Positions 8,997-17,743 are shown, counted from the first letter of the stretch. The stretch: 64,000 bases of DNA from Bacillus sp. IITD106 (GCF_019459225.1 NZ_JAIAZY010000003.1:1-64000); one strand, 5' to 3'. Numbers and translations: made by a program. Notes: generated from the sequence alone by a model not told the origin.

Positions 8997-9977
8997 ATGA
9001 AAGTCGGTATCATAAGTTTTGCTCATATGCATGCGGATAGTTACGCAACTCATTTAGTTAATCATCCAGATACTGAATTGGCTTATATTTGGGACGAAGA
9101 TGCAGAGCGCGGAAAAGAAATGGCAAATAAATTTAACTGCCAATTCCAATCGAGCTTAGATGAATTTCTTAGTACTGATATCGAAGCAGTCGTTATTTGC
9201 TCCGAAAACGCAAACCATAAAGAGCATGTCGTCAAATCCGCAAGGGCTAAAAAGCATATTTTATGTGAAAAACCAATCGCCACAGAAATTGAAGATGCAA
9301 AAGAAATGATCAAGGTATGTGAAGAAGAAGGCGTTAACCTACAGATTGCTTACCCAGTCCGCTTCGCCCCAGGATTCCAAAAAGCGAAAGAATTAATAAA
9401 TTCCGGAGCACTTGGAGAAATTGTTGCCATCAATGGAACGAACCACGGGAAAATGCCAGGTGGTTGGTTTATTGAAAAAGAATTATCAGGAGGCGGTGCT
9501 GCGACCGACCATATTGTGCATCTTATGGATATCATTCGTTGGGTTCTAGATGATGAAGTAAAAAGTGTATATGCCGAACTCGATACAAGATTTTACGATA
9601 TCGACGTAGAAGATTGCGGAATGGTTGCACTTGAGCTTGAATCTGGAGTCATTGTTTCGATTGATCCAAGCTGGTCAAGACCGCAAACTTTCCCAACTTG
9701 GGGAGACGCGATCATTAACTTTATCGGAACAAAAGGAAACTTACAGGTTGATGCCTTTAAACAGCATTCCGTTTATTATAACGATGCCTCTAAAGAAATT
9801 TCTCAACTTCCGTTTGCAGAAGATATGGATGAGGCACTCATTCGTGATTTCATCGCAAGCATAAAAGAAGGAAAAGCCCCATCCATTACGGGTACAGACG
9901 GCTTACGAACACTTGAAGTCGTAAAGGCTGCCTATGAATCAAGCGAAAAAGGCCAAGCAGTGTTGGTTAAAAGATAG
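8997..9977 (+). CDS. Gfo/Idh/MocA-family oxidoreductase (copy 3)
   Basis: This is a 326-residue protein with the catalytic EKPIAT motif near residue 96 and GGAATDHIVHLMDI near residue 168. The N-terminus is atypical: MKVGIISFAHMHADSY replaces the usual glycine-rich loop GxGxxG, with histidines where the dinucleotide loop normally lies. This variant is seen in a subset of the family and may bind cofactor differently. Its start is one base after the stop of copy 2, preceded by AGGAGG. A sugar dehydrogenase role in the same pathway is inferred. Confidence 0.84.
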   Translation: MKVGIISFAHMHADSYATHLVNHPDTELAYIWDEDAERGKEMANKFNCQFQSSLDEFLSTDIEAVVICSENANHKEHVVKSARAKKHILCEKPIATEIEDAKEMIKVCEEEGVNLQIAYPVRFAPGFQKAKELINSGALGEIVAINGTNHGKMPGGWFIEKELSGGGAATDHIVHLMDIIRWVLDDEVKSVYAELDTRFYDIDVEDCGMVALELESGVIVSIDPSWSRPQTFPTWGDAIINFIGTKGNLQVDAFKQHSVYYNDASKEISQLPFAEDMDEALIRDFIASIKEGKAPSITGTDGLRTLEVVKAAYESSEKGQAVLVKR

Positions 9978-10089
9978 TCATTGTTAAGAATCAGTGATGA
10001 AATGTTAAGCAGAAAATAAAGAGAGAGTCTGGGCAAAATCAACATGTTTCTACACAAAATTATATTCTCATCCATTCGAGGTGGACAAA

Positions 10090-10953
10090 ATGAAAATTGG
10101 TTTAAGTTCATATAGTTTATACCAAGCAATCAACTCTGGAGAAATGACGATTTTAGATGCTATTCAGTGGGTAGCAGATAACGGTGGGGAGCATATTGAG
10201 ATTGTCCCACTTGGCTTTAGTCTTGAAGACAACGAAGAACTCATTGAACAAATTAAAGAAAAAGCACAAAGTGTTGGTATCGATGTTTCCAATTATTTAA
10301 TCGGGGCTAACTTTTTAACTGAAACAAAAGAAGAATTTGATGCTGAAATTGAAAGAGTTAAAAAACAAGTCGATATCGCTAATGCTCTTGGGGTCAAATT
10401 TATGAGACATGATGTTGCTTGGCGGGCACCTGGAGATACATCTATTGTGCAATTTGAAAAGGACCTTCCCGCAATCGTTGACGCTTGCCAGCAAATTGCT
10501 GATTATGCGGCCGGGTATGGCATTAAGACCAGCATAGAAAATCATGGTTTCCATGTACAAGCTAGCGACCGCGTCCTCCGTGTATTAAATGAAGTCAACC
10601 GCAGCAATTTTAAAACGACGCTCGATGTCGGCAACTTTTTATGTGCAGACGAAGATCCTGTATCTGCAGTAAAGAAAAATATTGGGCATGCATCCGTTGT
10701 CCATTTTAAAGATTTTTATGTTAGACCATCATACCAAAACCCTGGAGAAGGATTTTTCCAATCCATTGCTGGAAATTATTTAAGAGGTGCGATTGTCGGA
10801 CAAGGCGATATTGATACGAGGGAGATTGTAAGAATCGTAAAAAATTCCGGTTTTGATGGCTATGTTTCGATTGAATTCGAAGGTATGGAAGAATGCAAGC
10901 AAGCGTCGAAAATAGCTTTGGATAATGTACGTAGACTATTTGGAGAAGAGTAA
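10090..10953 (+). CDS. Sugar phosphate isomerase/epimerase-like TIM-barrel enzyme (second copy)
   Basis: This 287-residue barrel protein has the complete metal-binding set: Glu in TSIENHGF, Asp in TTLDVGNF, His in VVHFKDFY and Glu in SIEFEGMEE. A GTG at 10081 lies within the ribosome site GAGGTGG, so the ATG at 10090 is chosen. It is not closely similar to the first barrel enzyme at 6199-7020, which argues for a different step, for example an elimination and a hydration as in keto-glycoside catabolism. A 112-bp gap separates it from copy 3 of the dehydrogenases, without a visible terminator. Confidence 0.84.
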   Translation: MKIGLSSYSLYQAINSGEMTILDAIQWVADNGGEHIEIVPLGFSLEDNEELIEQIKEKAQSVGIDVSNYLIGANFLTETKEEFDAEIERVKKQVDIANALGVKFMRHDVAWRAPGDTSIVQFEKDLPAIVDACQQIADYAAGYGIKTSIENHGFHVQASDRVLRVLNEVNRSNFKTTLDVGNFLCADEDPVSAVKKNIGHASVVHFKDFYVRPSYQNPGEGFFQSIAGNYLRGAIVGQGDIDTREIVRIVKNSGFDGYVSIEFEGMEECKQASKIALDNVRRLFGEE

Positions 10954-10966
10954 GGAGGAAATTCTA

Positions 10967-12028
10967 ATGGGAAAATTAAAAATTGGTGTCATTGGAGCAG
11001 GTTCTATTTCAGAGGCCCACTTGGGAGCATATGTTAATAACGAAAAGGTTGAGCTTTATGCCATTTGTGATTTAAATGAACAAAGAGCAAAAGATAAAGC
11101 CGAAAAATATGGCGCGAAAAAAGTGTATGTTGATTACAATGATTTGATGAATGATCCCGAAGTCGATGCTGTAAGTATTTGTACATGGAATAACACACAT
11201 GCTGAAATTGCTACCGCAGCTGTTAATAGTGGGAAACATGTTTTAGTTGAAAAACCTATGACAACAAGCGTTGAAAAAGCTTTAAAGCTTGAAGAAGCTG
11301 TGAAAAATAGTGGAAAGCAATTACAAGTAGGATTCGTAAGAAGATATGCCTCCAACACACAAGTATTGAAAAAATTCATCGAAAACGATGACTTAGGTGA
11401 GATCTATTTTACAAAAGCAACATGTATTCGCCGACTTGGAAATCCAGGCGGTTGGTTTTCCGATGTTGAAAGATCTGGAGGAGGCCCGTTAATTGATATC
11501 GGGGTTCACGTCATCGATATTCTTTGGTATTTAATGGGTCGTCCGAAAGTAAAATCTATTTCTGGAAATACGTATAACAAACTAGGAAACCGCAAAAATA
11601 TTAAGAATCTATCGTTCTATCAAGCGGCAGATTATGATCCGGAAAAAAATACAGTAGAAGATATGGCAAACGCGTTGATCCGATTTGAAAATGGAGCATC
11701 TATGCTTGTGGACGTTAGCTTTACCCTCCACGCTAAAAAGGATGAAATTTCTGTAAAGCTTTATGGTACAAAAGGCGGAGCAGAAGTAGAGCCAGAGCTT
11801 GCCATTATATCAGAAAAACACGATACCATTTTAAATATGACTCCTCAAGTGGATAGCTTAACTTTTGATTTTATCGATGGTTTCCAAAATGAAATCAATC
11901 ATTTTGTTGACGTCTGCTTAGGTGAGAAAGAAACATTCAGCCCAGTACAAGACGGTGTCGAAATGACGAAGATTTTATGTGGTATTTATGAATCAGCTTC
12001 CAAAGGGAAAGAGATTTATTTTGAATAA
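10967..12028 (+). CDS. Gfo/Idh/MocA-family oxidoreductase (copy 4)
   Basis: This 353-residue dehydrogenase has a classical nucleotide-binding start (KIGVIGAGSISEAHLGAY), the EKPMTT catalytic motif near residue 94 and GGPLIDIGVHVIDI near residue 167. It is longer than copies 1-3, with an insert after the active site (roughly residues 195-215). The ATG at 10967 follows AAGGAGG at 10952-10958, overlapping the stop of the previous gene. It is the last gene before the strong terminator at 12048. Its relatives include inositol 2-dehydrogenases and 3-keto-sugar reductases. Confidence 0.86.
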   Translation: MGKLKIGVIGAGSISEAHLGAYVNNEKVELYAICDLNEQRAKDKAEKYGAKKVYVDYNDLMNDPEVDAVSICTWNNTHAEIATAAVNSGKHVLVEKPMTTSVEKALKLEEAVKNSGKQLQVGFVRRYASNTQVLKKFIENDDLGEIYFTKATCIRRLGNPGGWFSDVERSGGGPLIDIGVHVIDILWYLMGRPKVKSISGNTYNKLGNRKNIKNLSFYQAADYDPEKNTVEDMANALIRFENGASMLVDVSFTLHAKKDEISVKLYGTKGGAEVEPELAIISEKHDTILNMTPQVDSLTFDFIDGFQNEINHFVDVCLGEKETFSPVQDGVEMTKILCGIYESASKGKEIYFE

Positions 12029-12047
12029 TTAAATTGAAAGTCTTCCA

Positions 12048-12093
12048 ACAAACGGGTATTTATTTTTATTGAAAAACATGAATACCCGTTTGT
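12048..12093 (+). terminator. Rho-independent terminator of the dehydrogenase/isomerase operon
   Basis: Perfect 13-bp arms (ACAAACGGGTATT with AATACCCGTTTGT) enclose a partly paired AT-rich loop, 20 nt after the stop of the last dehydrogenase. The stem carries GGG/CCC pairs. The T tract after it is short (TATTTAAAT). Confidence 0.7.
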
Positions 12094-12251
12094 ATTTAAA
12101 TCAAAAAATGCTGATTTTTGTCGAAAAATCTGATTGTTTTAAAAAAACTAAAAAAATCATTGATTCTTTGCCTTCTTTTATGTTATTGTAAACTTACTAA
12201 AGGCACTGGAGAAAGATAGTAATAGAGTATTGAGAAGGAGGATAAATACTA

Positions 12252-12267
12252 CTGTCATAAATGACAG
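12252..12267. promoter_or_regulatory. Inverted repeat, candidate operator of the sugar ABC transporter
   Basis: CTGTCAT and ATGACAG form perfect 7-bp arms with a 2-bp spacer, 65 bp upstream of the transporter start. The adjoining TGACAGCGTTTGCA (12262-12275) matches 12 of 14 positions of the CcpA cre consensus, so catabolite control is possible. The rest of the 303-bp gap 12029-12331 holds the terminator above and no gene. An AAGGAGG at 12234-12240 has no start codon at proper spacing. Confidence 0.4.
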
Positions 12268-12331
12268 CGTTTGCATTATTGGGATGAAAGCTTCACAGAT
12301 TCTTACAATCATATAGTGAAGGAGTGAAGGG

Positions 12332-13276
12332 ATGGAAACCAAAACCGGACTTTCCATGAAAAAAAGTGTGCAAATAAAACCTCGTAAAAAGAAAAAATTA
12401 ACATCGACAGATTGGGCCGGGTATATATTTTCCGCACCATTGGTTATCGGAGTGCTCGTATTTGCCATTTATCCGATGATTGGAGCACTCGTTTTGAGTT
12501 TTCAAAAGTCCGCTTCCTCGTTTGGCGGCGAATGGATAGGTTTTTCTAACTATAAGCATGTACTTAGTGATTCGATATTTTGGAAGTCGCTTTACAATAC
12601 AGTGTATATGGGAGTGTTGGCGGTAGTTTTAGGGGTTGCTGCTTCTTTTATTCTAGCGACCTTTATTCATAATATCCCTTGGCTAAAGTGGAGGAATTTT
12701 TTCAAGGGTGTTTATTTTCTTCCGAACGTTGTATCTTTGGTTGCCACTAGTATTCTCTTCCAACTTCTATTTAATCCAGGAAAAGAGGGACTTCTAAACT
12801 TTACTTTAAGCTGGATCGGAATGGATCCTATTGGCTGGTTCACAAATCCTAGCTTCTCAAGATTTAGTATCGTTTTAATGACGTTATGGGGGATGCTCGG
12901 CTATAATACGATTATTTTTATTGCTGCATTGACAAGTGTACCTAGGGATTTATATGAAGCGGCGGAAGTAGATGGAGCAAATTGGTTTAAAAAGTGGCTT
13001 TATATAACAGTTCCTTATTTGAAACCAATTATCCTATTTATGGTCATTATTAGTACCATAAGTGCAATGAAACGTTTTACGGATGTTTGGCTTATTGGAG
13101 GAACGGCTGGAAACCCTGCTGGATCTTTGATGACAGTCGTTTTATATATTTATAGAAATGCTTTCCTTGCAAGTCAAATGGGTATTGCAACAGCAGCTTC
13201 GTATATCTTATTTATGATTATTCTTATACTGACAGTTGCGATGTTGCTATCTAATAGGAAGAGTAATCTTGATTAG
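12332..13276 (+). CDS. Carbohydrate ABC transporter permease, UgpA/MalF type
   Basis: This 314-residue inner-membrane permease of the CUT1 family has six predicted membrane spans and the cytoplasmic EAA loop (EAAEVDGANWFKKWLYITVP) near residue 210, which docks the ATPase. A positively charged cytoplasmic N-terminus (KPRKKKKL-like) precedes the first span. It forms the channel with the next gene product and receives substrate from the lipoprotein at 14303-15694. The three-gene cluster lacks an ATP-binding subunit, so a shared MsmX-like ATPase encoded elsewhere is probably used. Confidence 0.9.
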   Translation: METKTGLSMKKSVQIKPRKKKKLTSTDWAGYIFSAPLVIGVLVFAIYPMIGALVLSFQKSASSFGGEWIGFSNYKHVLSDSIFWKSLYNTVYMGVLAVVLGVAASFILATFIHNIPWLKWRNFFKGVYFLPNVVSLVATSILFQLLFNPGKEGLLNFTLSWIGMDPIGWFTNPSFSRFSIVLMTLWGMLGYNTIIFIAALTSVPRDLYEAAEVDGANWFKKWLYITVPYLKPIILFMVIISTISAMKRFTDVWLIGGTAGNPAGSLMTVVLYIYRNAFLASQMGIATAASYILFMIILILTVAMLLSNRKSNLD

Positions 13277-13291
13277 GAGGGAATGGATGAT

Positions 13292-14191
13292 ATGAGCAAT
13301 CCAATGAGCATTTCTAACTTGAAAATGGATGATTCAAAATCCTTTCAGGGTAAATCAATGAAAAGATCCAAGCTATTAGGCAGCTTAACGCTTTTAGTTA
13401 TTCTATTAGTAGGATCCTTAATTATGATTATCCCCTTTGTTTGGATGTTACTTACAAGTTTTGATTGGGCAGCAAGGCTAAATATTCCTTTTCCGCCTAG
13501 ATTCTGGCCGAAGGATTTTTCAACGAGAACTTATGAACTCGCTTTCAAAAACATCCCAATGTTTAAATATATGATTAACTCTATGGTTATTTCAATCGGG
13601 GTTATATTTGTCAGCATGATGTCGGCTCTTCTTTCCGGTTATGCCATCTCTAAATTAAAATTTAAAGGGTCGATGATCGTGCTCGTCCTAGCGCTAAGCA
13701 CAATGATGATTCCCTTTGAAATGACAATGATTCCCCAATACTTGCTTTTTGCAAAAATAAATTTACTAGATACATATTGGGCGTTTTACTTACCAGCCTT
13801 AAACTATGCATTCGGAACATTTTTAGCGAAGTCTTTTATCGACCAGCTGCCTTCTTCATTAAGAGAAGCTGCCATTATTGATGGTGCTGGGGAGTTTAAA
13901 GTGTTTTTCAAAGTTTATTTTCCTTTATGTATTCCCATCATAGCAACAATGACCATTCTACAATTTTTAGGTGTTTGGAATGATTTATTATGGCCATTAT
14001 TAGCATTGAAAACACCTGATAAGTATACGATACAGCTTGGCTTGGCAATGTTTACCTATAATAAGAACCAAGCACTTCCTTCTATCATCATGGCAGCAAC
14101 TACAGTTAGTTTAATTCCAGTTATAGCATTATATTTATTTTTGCAAAGATATATCGTTGAAAGTATCGCGTTATCAGGAATAAAACAATAA
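13292..14191 (+). CDS. Carbohydrate ABC transporter permease, UgpE/MalG type
   Basis: This 299-residue permease partner has about six membrane spans and an EAA motif (REAAIIDGAGEFKVFFKVYFP) near residue 188. An ATG at 13283 is only 2 nt from AGGAGG (13275-13280), so the ATG at 13292, 11 nt away, is preferred. The long N-terminal extension (about 30 residues before the first span) is hydrophilic. It follows the first permease by 15 nt. Together they form a CUT1 importer for mono- or oligosaccharides or their derivatives. Confidence 0.9.
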   Translation: MSNPMSISNLKMDDSKSFQGKSMKRSKLLGSLTLLVILLVGSLIMIIPFVWMLLTSFDWAARLNIPFPPRFWPKDFSTRTYELAFKNIPMFKYMINSMVISIGVIFVSMMSALLSGYAISKLKFKGSMIVLVLALSTMMIPFEMTMIPQYLLFAKINLLDTYWAFYLPALNYAFGTFLAKSFIDQLPSSLREAAIIDGAGEFKVFFKVYFPLCIPIIATMTILQFLGVWNDLLWPLLALKTPDKYTIQLGLAMFTYNKNQALPSIIMAATTVSLIPVIALYLFLQRYIVESIALSGIKQ

Positions 14192-14302
14192 GAAAACTTA
14201 TCGGTCTTGCCTTTTTAAGTATCAACTCTATTAGAGGGGGTGATAGCTTTAAAAGAATGCTAAGCAGTTACCGATTTAAAAATTGATACGAGGGGGCTAG
14301 TA

Positions 14303-15694
14303 ATGAAAAAACTATTTACGATTTTTAGCGTAATGTTAATGGCTTTAGGATTGGTGGCATGTTCTTCTTCGTCCGGTGGGGGTGGAAGCAAAGGCGGGGA
14401 TAAGAAGAAAAGCGATATTGAAGTTGTTTCAGATATAGAGGGAACTGTTCGCGTTTCTTTAGCTGGTTGGCAGCTTGAAGATGGGATTGATCCCATTACT
14501 GGGATTGACAACGTTGGGTTTGATACTTTTGTAAAAGAAGAATTCGAGCCTAGGTTCCCGAATATTAAACTAGAAGTATATCAAGTTCCTTGGGAAAATG
14601 CCCAAGCGAAACAAACCGCGATGTTGCAATCAGGTGATGTAGACCTCATCTATTCAGGAGGAGCGTTTGCCTCTCAATGGATGCAACAGGGCTTGTTACG
14701 AAGTATTGATGATCTACTAGCAAACGACTCAAGCTTTAGCGGCGACATATATTTAAAAGGAATTTGGGAGAATTCATATAGTACCGTTGCATTTGATGGC
14801 AACACTCGTTTCGGACTTCCTGCTATCTTAGGAAAACGTGTGACGATCTATGATAAAAAGATATTTGAAGACTGGGGAGTGGAACCATTATCAGAAAATC
14901 CAACTCCTGAAGAGATTTTAGATAAAGCTAAACAAATGACAGGTAAAAACCCTGTTACAGGTGAAGACAACTATGGTCTATGGTGGAGTGGGAATGCTCT
15001 AAATGCCTCTACCTTTGTTGCATTGACCCACGCTTTTGGTGCTGAAGGCGCTGTTGGTTCCTTGGATGATCTTAAAAATATCGAATGGAAACTAAACACA
15101 CCTGAAATGGTTAAAGTATTGGAATGGTTAAAGGCAGCAGCAAAATATCCTCCAGCTGATTTCGTGAATGGTCAAGGCCAAGAAAACTTTGGAATTGAGA
15201 CGAATAATATCGCTATTGCACTGGACCACTCAGGTGGTGCGACAATGGGTGAATATCGTGCAAACAAGGATAAAGAGTTGCTGGACCGTTTCGTGCCAGT
15301 CTTAAACCTTGGGCCAAAAGGTGAAGGATGGGTAGCGATGGACCCATTTGTAATGGCAAAAGACGCCAAAAATGTAGAGGCTTCATGGGAAGTCATGAAG
15401 TTCTTGGCAGGCTATGAAACTCAAAAATGGAATTACGAGAACTTCCAAGCTACACCAACTCTAGCAGAAGCTGATTTTGTACTTCCCGAAGATAAATTTG
15501 TTCAAAAAGCGATGGAAGTGGCAGCTGTTTCTCCTTCTGTTATGATGGACGAAGCAAATCCATTCTTTAGCAGTGAAATTGCCCCGGCCATCAACGGATT
15601 TATTAGTGAGGCAGCGAATGATAAAGCACCGGATATTCAAAAGTATCTAGATGATTTACAAAAACGGGCAGAGGATTGGTCTGCAAGACAATAA
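14303..15694 (+). CDS. Extracellular sugar-binding lipoprotein of the CUT1 transporter
   Basis: This 463-residue family 1 solute-binding protein has a lipoprotein signal with lipobox LVAC (Cys20), then a Ser/Gly linker (SSSSGGGGSKGG) and the mature ligand-binding domain from about residue 45. Sequence features such as SGDVDLIYSGGAFASQWMQQG are typical of sugar-binding SBPs. GAGGGGG supports the ATG start. It lies 111 bp after the permeases and before a strong terminator, and is often expressed more than its membrane partners. Its ligand should be the substrate of the neighbouring dehydrogenase/isomerase pathway; this is inference from position. Confidence 0.9.
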   Translation: MKKLFTIFSVMLMALGLVACSSSSGGGGSKGGDKKKSDIEVVSDIEGTVRVSLAGWQLEDGIDPITGIDNVGFDTFVKEEFEPRFPNIKLEVYQVPWENAQAKQTAMLQSGDVDLIYSGGAFASQWMQQGLLRSIDDLLANDSSFSGDIYLKGIWENSYSTVAFDGNTRFGLPAILGKRVTIYDKKIFEDWGVEPLSENPTPEEILDKAKQMTGKNPVTGEDNYGLWWSGNALNASTFVALTHAFGAEGAVGSLDDLKNIEWKLNTPEMVKVLEWLKAAAKYPPADFVNGQGQENFGIETNNIAIALDHSGGATMGEYRANKDKELLDRFVPVLNLGPKGEGWVAMDPFVMAKDAKNVEASWEVMKFLAGYETQKWNYENFQATPTLAEADFVLPEDKFVQKAMEVAAVSPSVMMDEANPFFSSEIAPAINGFISEAANDKAPDIQKYLDDLQKRAEDWSARQ

Positions 15695-15699
15695 GATGT

Positions 15700-15737
15700 A
15701 AAGAAAAGGAAGTCATTCGTGACTTTCTTTTCTTTTT
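15700..15737 (+). terminator. Terminator after the sugar-binding protein
   Basis: A 15-bp stem (15700-15714 with 15721-15735, one G-U pair) with a 6-nt loop ends in a T run. Confidence 0.85.
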
Positions 15738-15843
15738 GTCTTACAATTTTATTGGCTTAATAGACATAACCATCTGAAAAGACATATAATAAACACATAT
15801 GTACATATTAACTAGATTTATGTAAAAAAGAGGGGGGAATACG

Positions 15844-16224
15844 ATGTCAGTTGCCCGTATTTTGACTGGACTATGGAAAAATAGTACGGAAACTAGTGAC
15901 CGAGCGAAAGATCCACAATTGAAAACACGTTATTACAAAGTGAGTAAACGTGCATTACTTGAAAAGATTACTTTCGTTGTGAATAATAAACTTTCTGGTT
16001 GGAAAATTACTCATTTAGACGAAGACCGCGGTGAAATGTTAATTGAGAAGAAAGTGATGAGACAAAATCAAATTGTCGTTACCGTTCTTCAAGTAGAACC
16101 ATTGCGTTGTAGTGTCGATATTGTCTCGGCATATGAGGGAGTTGGAGACTTAGGCTTAAGCTATTTTACAGTCCTAAAATTCTTTGATGCTTTAAACAAA
16201 GAAGTTCCGCCAGAAAGGAAGTAG
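15844..16224 (+). CDS. DUF1499-like cytosolic protein
   Basis: This 126-residue soluble protein has no signal or membrane segment. Its pattern, RYYKVSK then a GWKITHLDEDRGEMLIE segment and a C-terminal VDIVSAYEGVGDLGLSYFTVLKFFDAL, resembles the DUF1499 family, in which the DLG-N-x-R region is conserved. GAGGGGGGA precedes the ATG. It is monocistronic, with terminators on both sides. The function is unknown; family assignment is from memory of the pattern and only moderately sure. Confidence 0.6.
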   Translation: MSVARILTGLWKNSTETSDRAKDPQLKTRYYKVSKRALLEKITFVVNNKLSGWKITHLDEDRGEMLIEKKVMRQNQIVVTVLQVEPLRCSVDIVSAYEGVGDLGLSYFTVLKFFDALNKEVPPERK

Positions 16225-16230
16225 TAATAA

Positions 16231-16264
16231 GACCAGTTCCTGCTTGATAGGTACTGGTTTTATT
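16231..16264 (+). terminator. Terminator after the DUF1499-like gene
   Basis: ACCAGT-T-CCT pairs with AGG-T-ACTGGT around a 7-nt loop and is followed by TTTTATTATTT. Confidence 0.8.
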
Positions 16265-16384
16265 ATTTAGGGACACGCTTTTCTTCTTACTTTCTTTAAA
16301 AACATAGGATATGATACTATTAAAAAGATGATGTATAGACTAAATGCTTATTGAATCAATTCACCAAAAAGGGGAAGAGATATC

Positions 16385-17209
16385 GTGAATATTGCATATG
16401 ATGTAGATGCATTAAAAGATTTTTTAATTGAAAATCGACCGGAATTTGAAAAGAAATTATTATGTGAAGCAGTAAATGTAAGGGATAAAATTAATGATAT
16501 TCACTCGATTGGAAATATAAATTTACTGGAAAATGCTCATCGTCTTATACTTTATGTAATAGAAGAAAAAGAAGAAGAAGTCATTGAGTTTGCGAAACAA
16601 GAAGGGAAAATTTGGGCGAAATTTCAGTTAACATTAGCATTCAAATTAGAATGGCTTCATGCCATTAGAAGAACCCTTTGGATGTTTCTACATAAGTTTG
16701 AAACCAAATTCAATTATCAAACAAGTAAGGATGGCTTCTATATTCTTGAAAGTAGAATTAACAACCAAGTAGATCAATTTTTAAATTGTTTCTTTATTAG
16801 CTATTCAGATTATAAAGACAGATTAATAGAGGAACAAAATAGAATGGTTGAACATCTTTCAGTTCCGATTATCCCTGTTACTGCAAAAACATGTGTCCTA
16901 CCTTTAATTGGCCCTATTGATGAAAATCGGGTTAGAATTATCATGGAAAAAGTATTAACGGAAATTTCCGTCTTAAAAATTCAAACCTTAATCATTGATT
17001 TATCTGGTGTAGCTGAAATGGAGCCTGATATCATTGATCGCCTGAAAAAAGTAATGGATGGTACAATCATGATGGGCTGTAAAGTAATTATTTCTGGACT
17101 TCGACCTGAGGTTGTAAAAAATATGATTCAGTTAGGAGTAACATTTGATCATCAAGCGGATGTCTTTGCTTCGATGGAACAAGCATTAAAAGATTATATT
17201 TTTGAATAA
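16385..17209 (+). CDS. RsbR-type STAS-domain protein (stressosome component-like)
   Basis: This 274-residue protein has an N-terminal helical, globin-like sensor region (residues 1-150) and a C-terminal STAS domain (about 160-272), with the hallmark start VPIIPVTAKTCVLPLIGPIDENR. RsbR proteins build the stressosome with RsbS and release RsbT to activate sigma-B. In B. subtilis RsbRA the phosphorylated threonines fall in the GV-x-x-x-DT and EIAQTI contexts. Here the matching places read GVAEMEPD and EVVKNMI, so both threonines appear absent. A GTG start is used. It is monocistronic, with a terminator after it. The partner and signal are unknown. Confidence 0.82.
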   Translation: MNIAYDVDALKDFLIENRPEFEKKLLCEAVNVRDKINDIHSIGNINLLENAHRLILYVIEEKEEEVIEFAKQEGKIWAKFQLTLAFKLEWLHAIRRTLWMFLHKFETKFNYQTSKDGFYILESRINNQVDQFLNCFFISYSDYKDRLIEEQNRMVEHLSVPIIPVTAKTCVLPLIGPIDENRVRIIMEKVLTEISVLKIQTLIIDLSGVAEMEPDIIDRLKKVMDGTIMMGCKVIISGLRPEVVKNMIQLGVTFDHQADVFASMEQALKDYIFE

Positions 17210-17214
17210 ATGAG

Positions 17215-17240
17215 GAACCCCTTCTCGGAAGGGGTCTTTT
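17215..17240 (+). terminator. Terminator after the RsbR-like gene
   Basis: ACCCCTTC pairs perfectly with GAAGGGGT around a 3-nt loop, followed by CTTTT. It lies between convergent genes; the opposite strand lacks a T tract. Confidence 0.85.
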
Positions 17241-17244
17241 AACA

Positions 17245-17733
17245 TTAAGAAAGTAGTTTATTAAAGTTAATTCTCTTATTGAGTGCCATGATAAGCGGTG
17301 CACCGATAGCCATCACAACAAATTCACTAATAGCTGTTGTAAACCAAGTAATCCAAAATGGAAATTTGAGAGCTAAATTAAGCTCAATGGCGATAAAAAA
17401 CATCGTAAAGGAAAAAATGAGAGTATTAAAAATCATTCTCTTCCAAATGCTTTTAATAAATTTGCTTGAAAAAATGGTAACAGATAGCGCGATCATTGAT
17501 TGACCAACCCCGAAAATAAGATCATATAATCCTAATTCCGAAAATAACAAGTTTGCTATAAATACACCGACAACAATTCCAAAGAAATATTTCTTATTAA
17601 ACACCACTAGATGGTTAAACATCTCAGATAATCGAAACTGGATGCTGGAAAAGCCGAATGGTTTAATCAAAAGAGTTACCACAATGTACAGGGCAGCTAA
17701 AATACCATTGATCACCAATGTTTTTGTTTTCAT
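17245..17733 (-). CDS. queT: QueT-family queuosine-precursor transporter (ECF S component)
   Basis: This is a 162-residue integral membrane protein with about five hydrophobic segments and the QueT signature FRLSEMFNHLVVFNKKYFFG near residue 35. QueT proteins are substrate-binding subunits of energy-coupling factor transporters that import queuine or preQ1 for tRNA modification. The start is ATG at 17731-17733, preceded by TAAGGAG. The reading frame stays open further upstream but that stretch contains a preQ1 riboswitch, so the longer version is rejected. The riboswitch directly supports the substrate assignment. The energising EcfAAT module is not in this window. Confidence 0.9.
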   Translation of the reverse strand: MKTKTLVINGILAALYIVVTLLIKPFGFSSIQFRLSEMFNHLVVFNKKYFFGIVVGVFIANLLFSELGLYDLIFGVGQSMIALSVTIFSSKFIKSIWKRMIFNTLIFSFTMFFIAIELNLALKFPFWITWFTTAISEFVVMAIGAPLIMALNKRINFNKLLS

Positions 17734-17743
17734 ATTCAATTCT

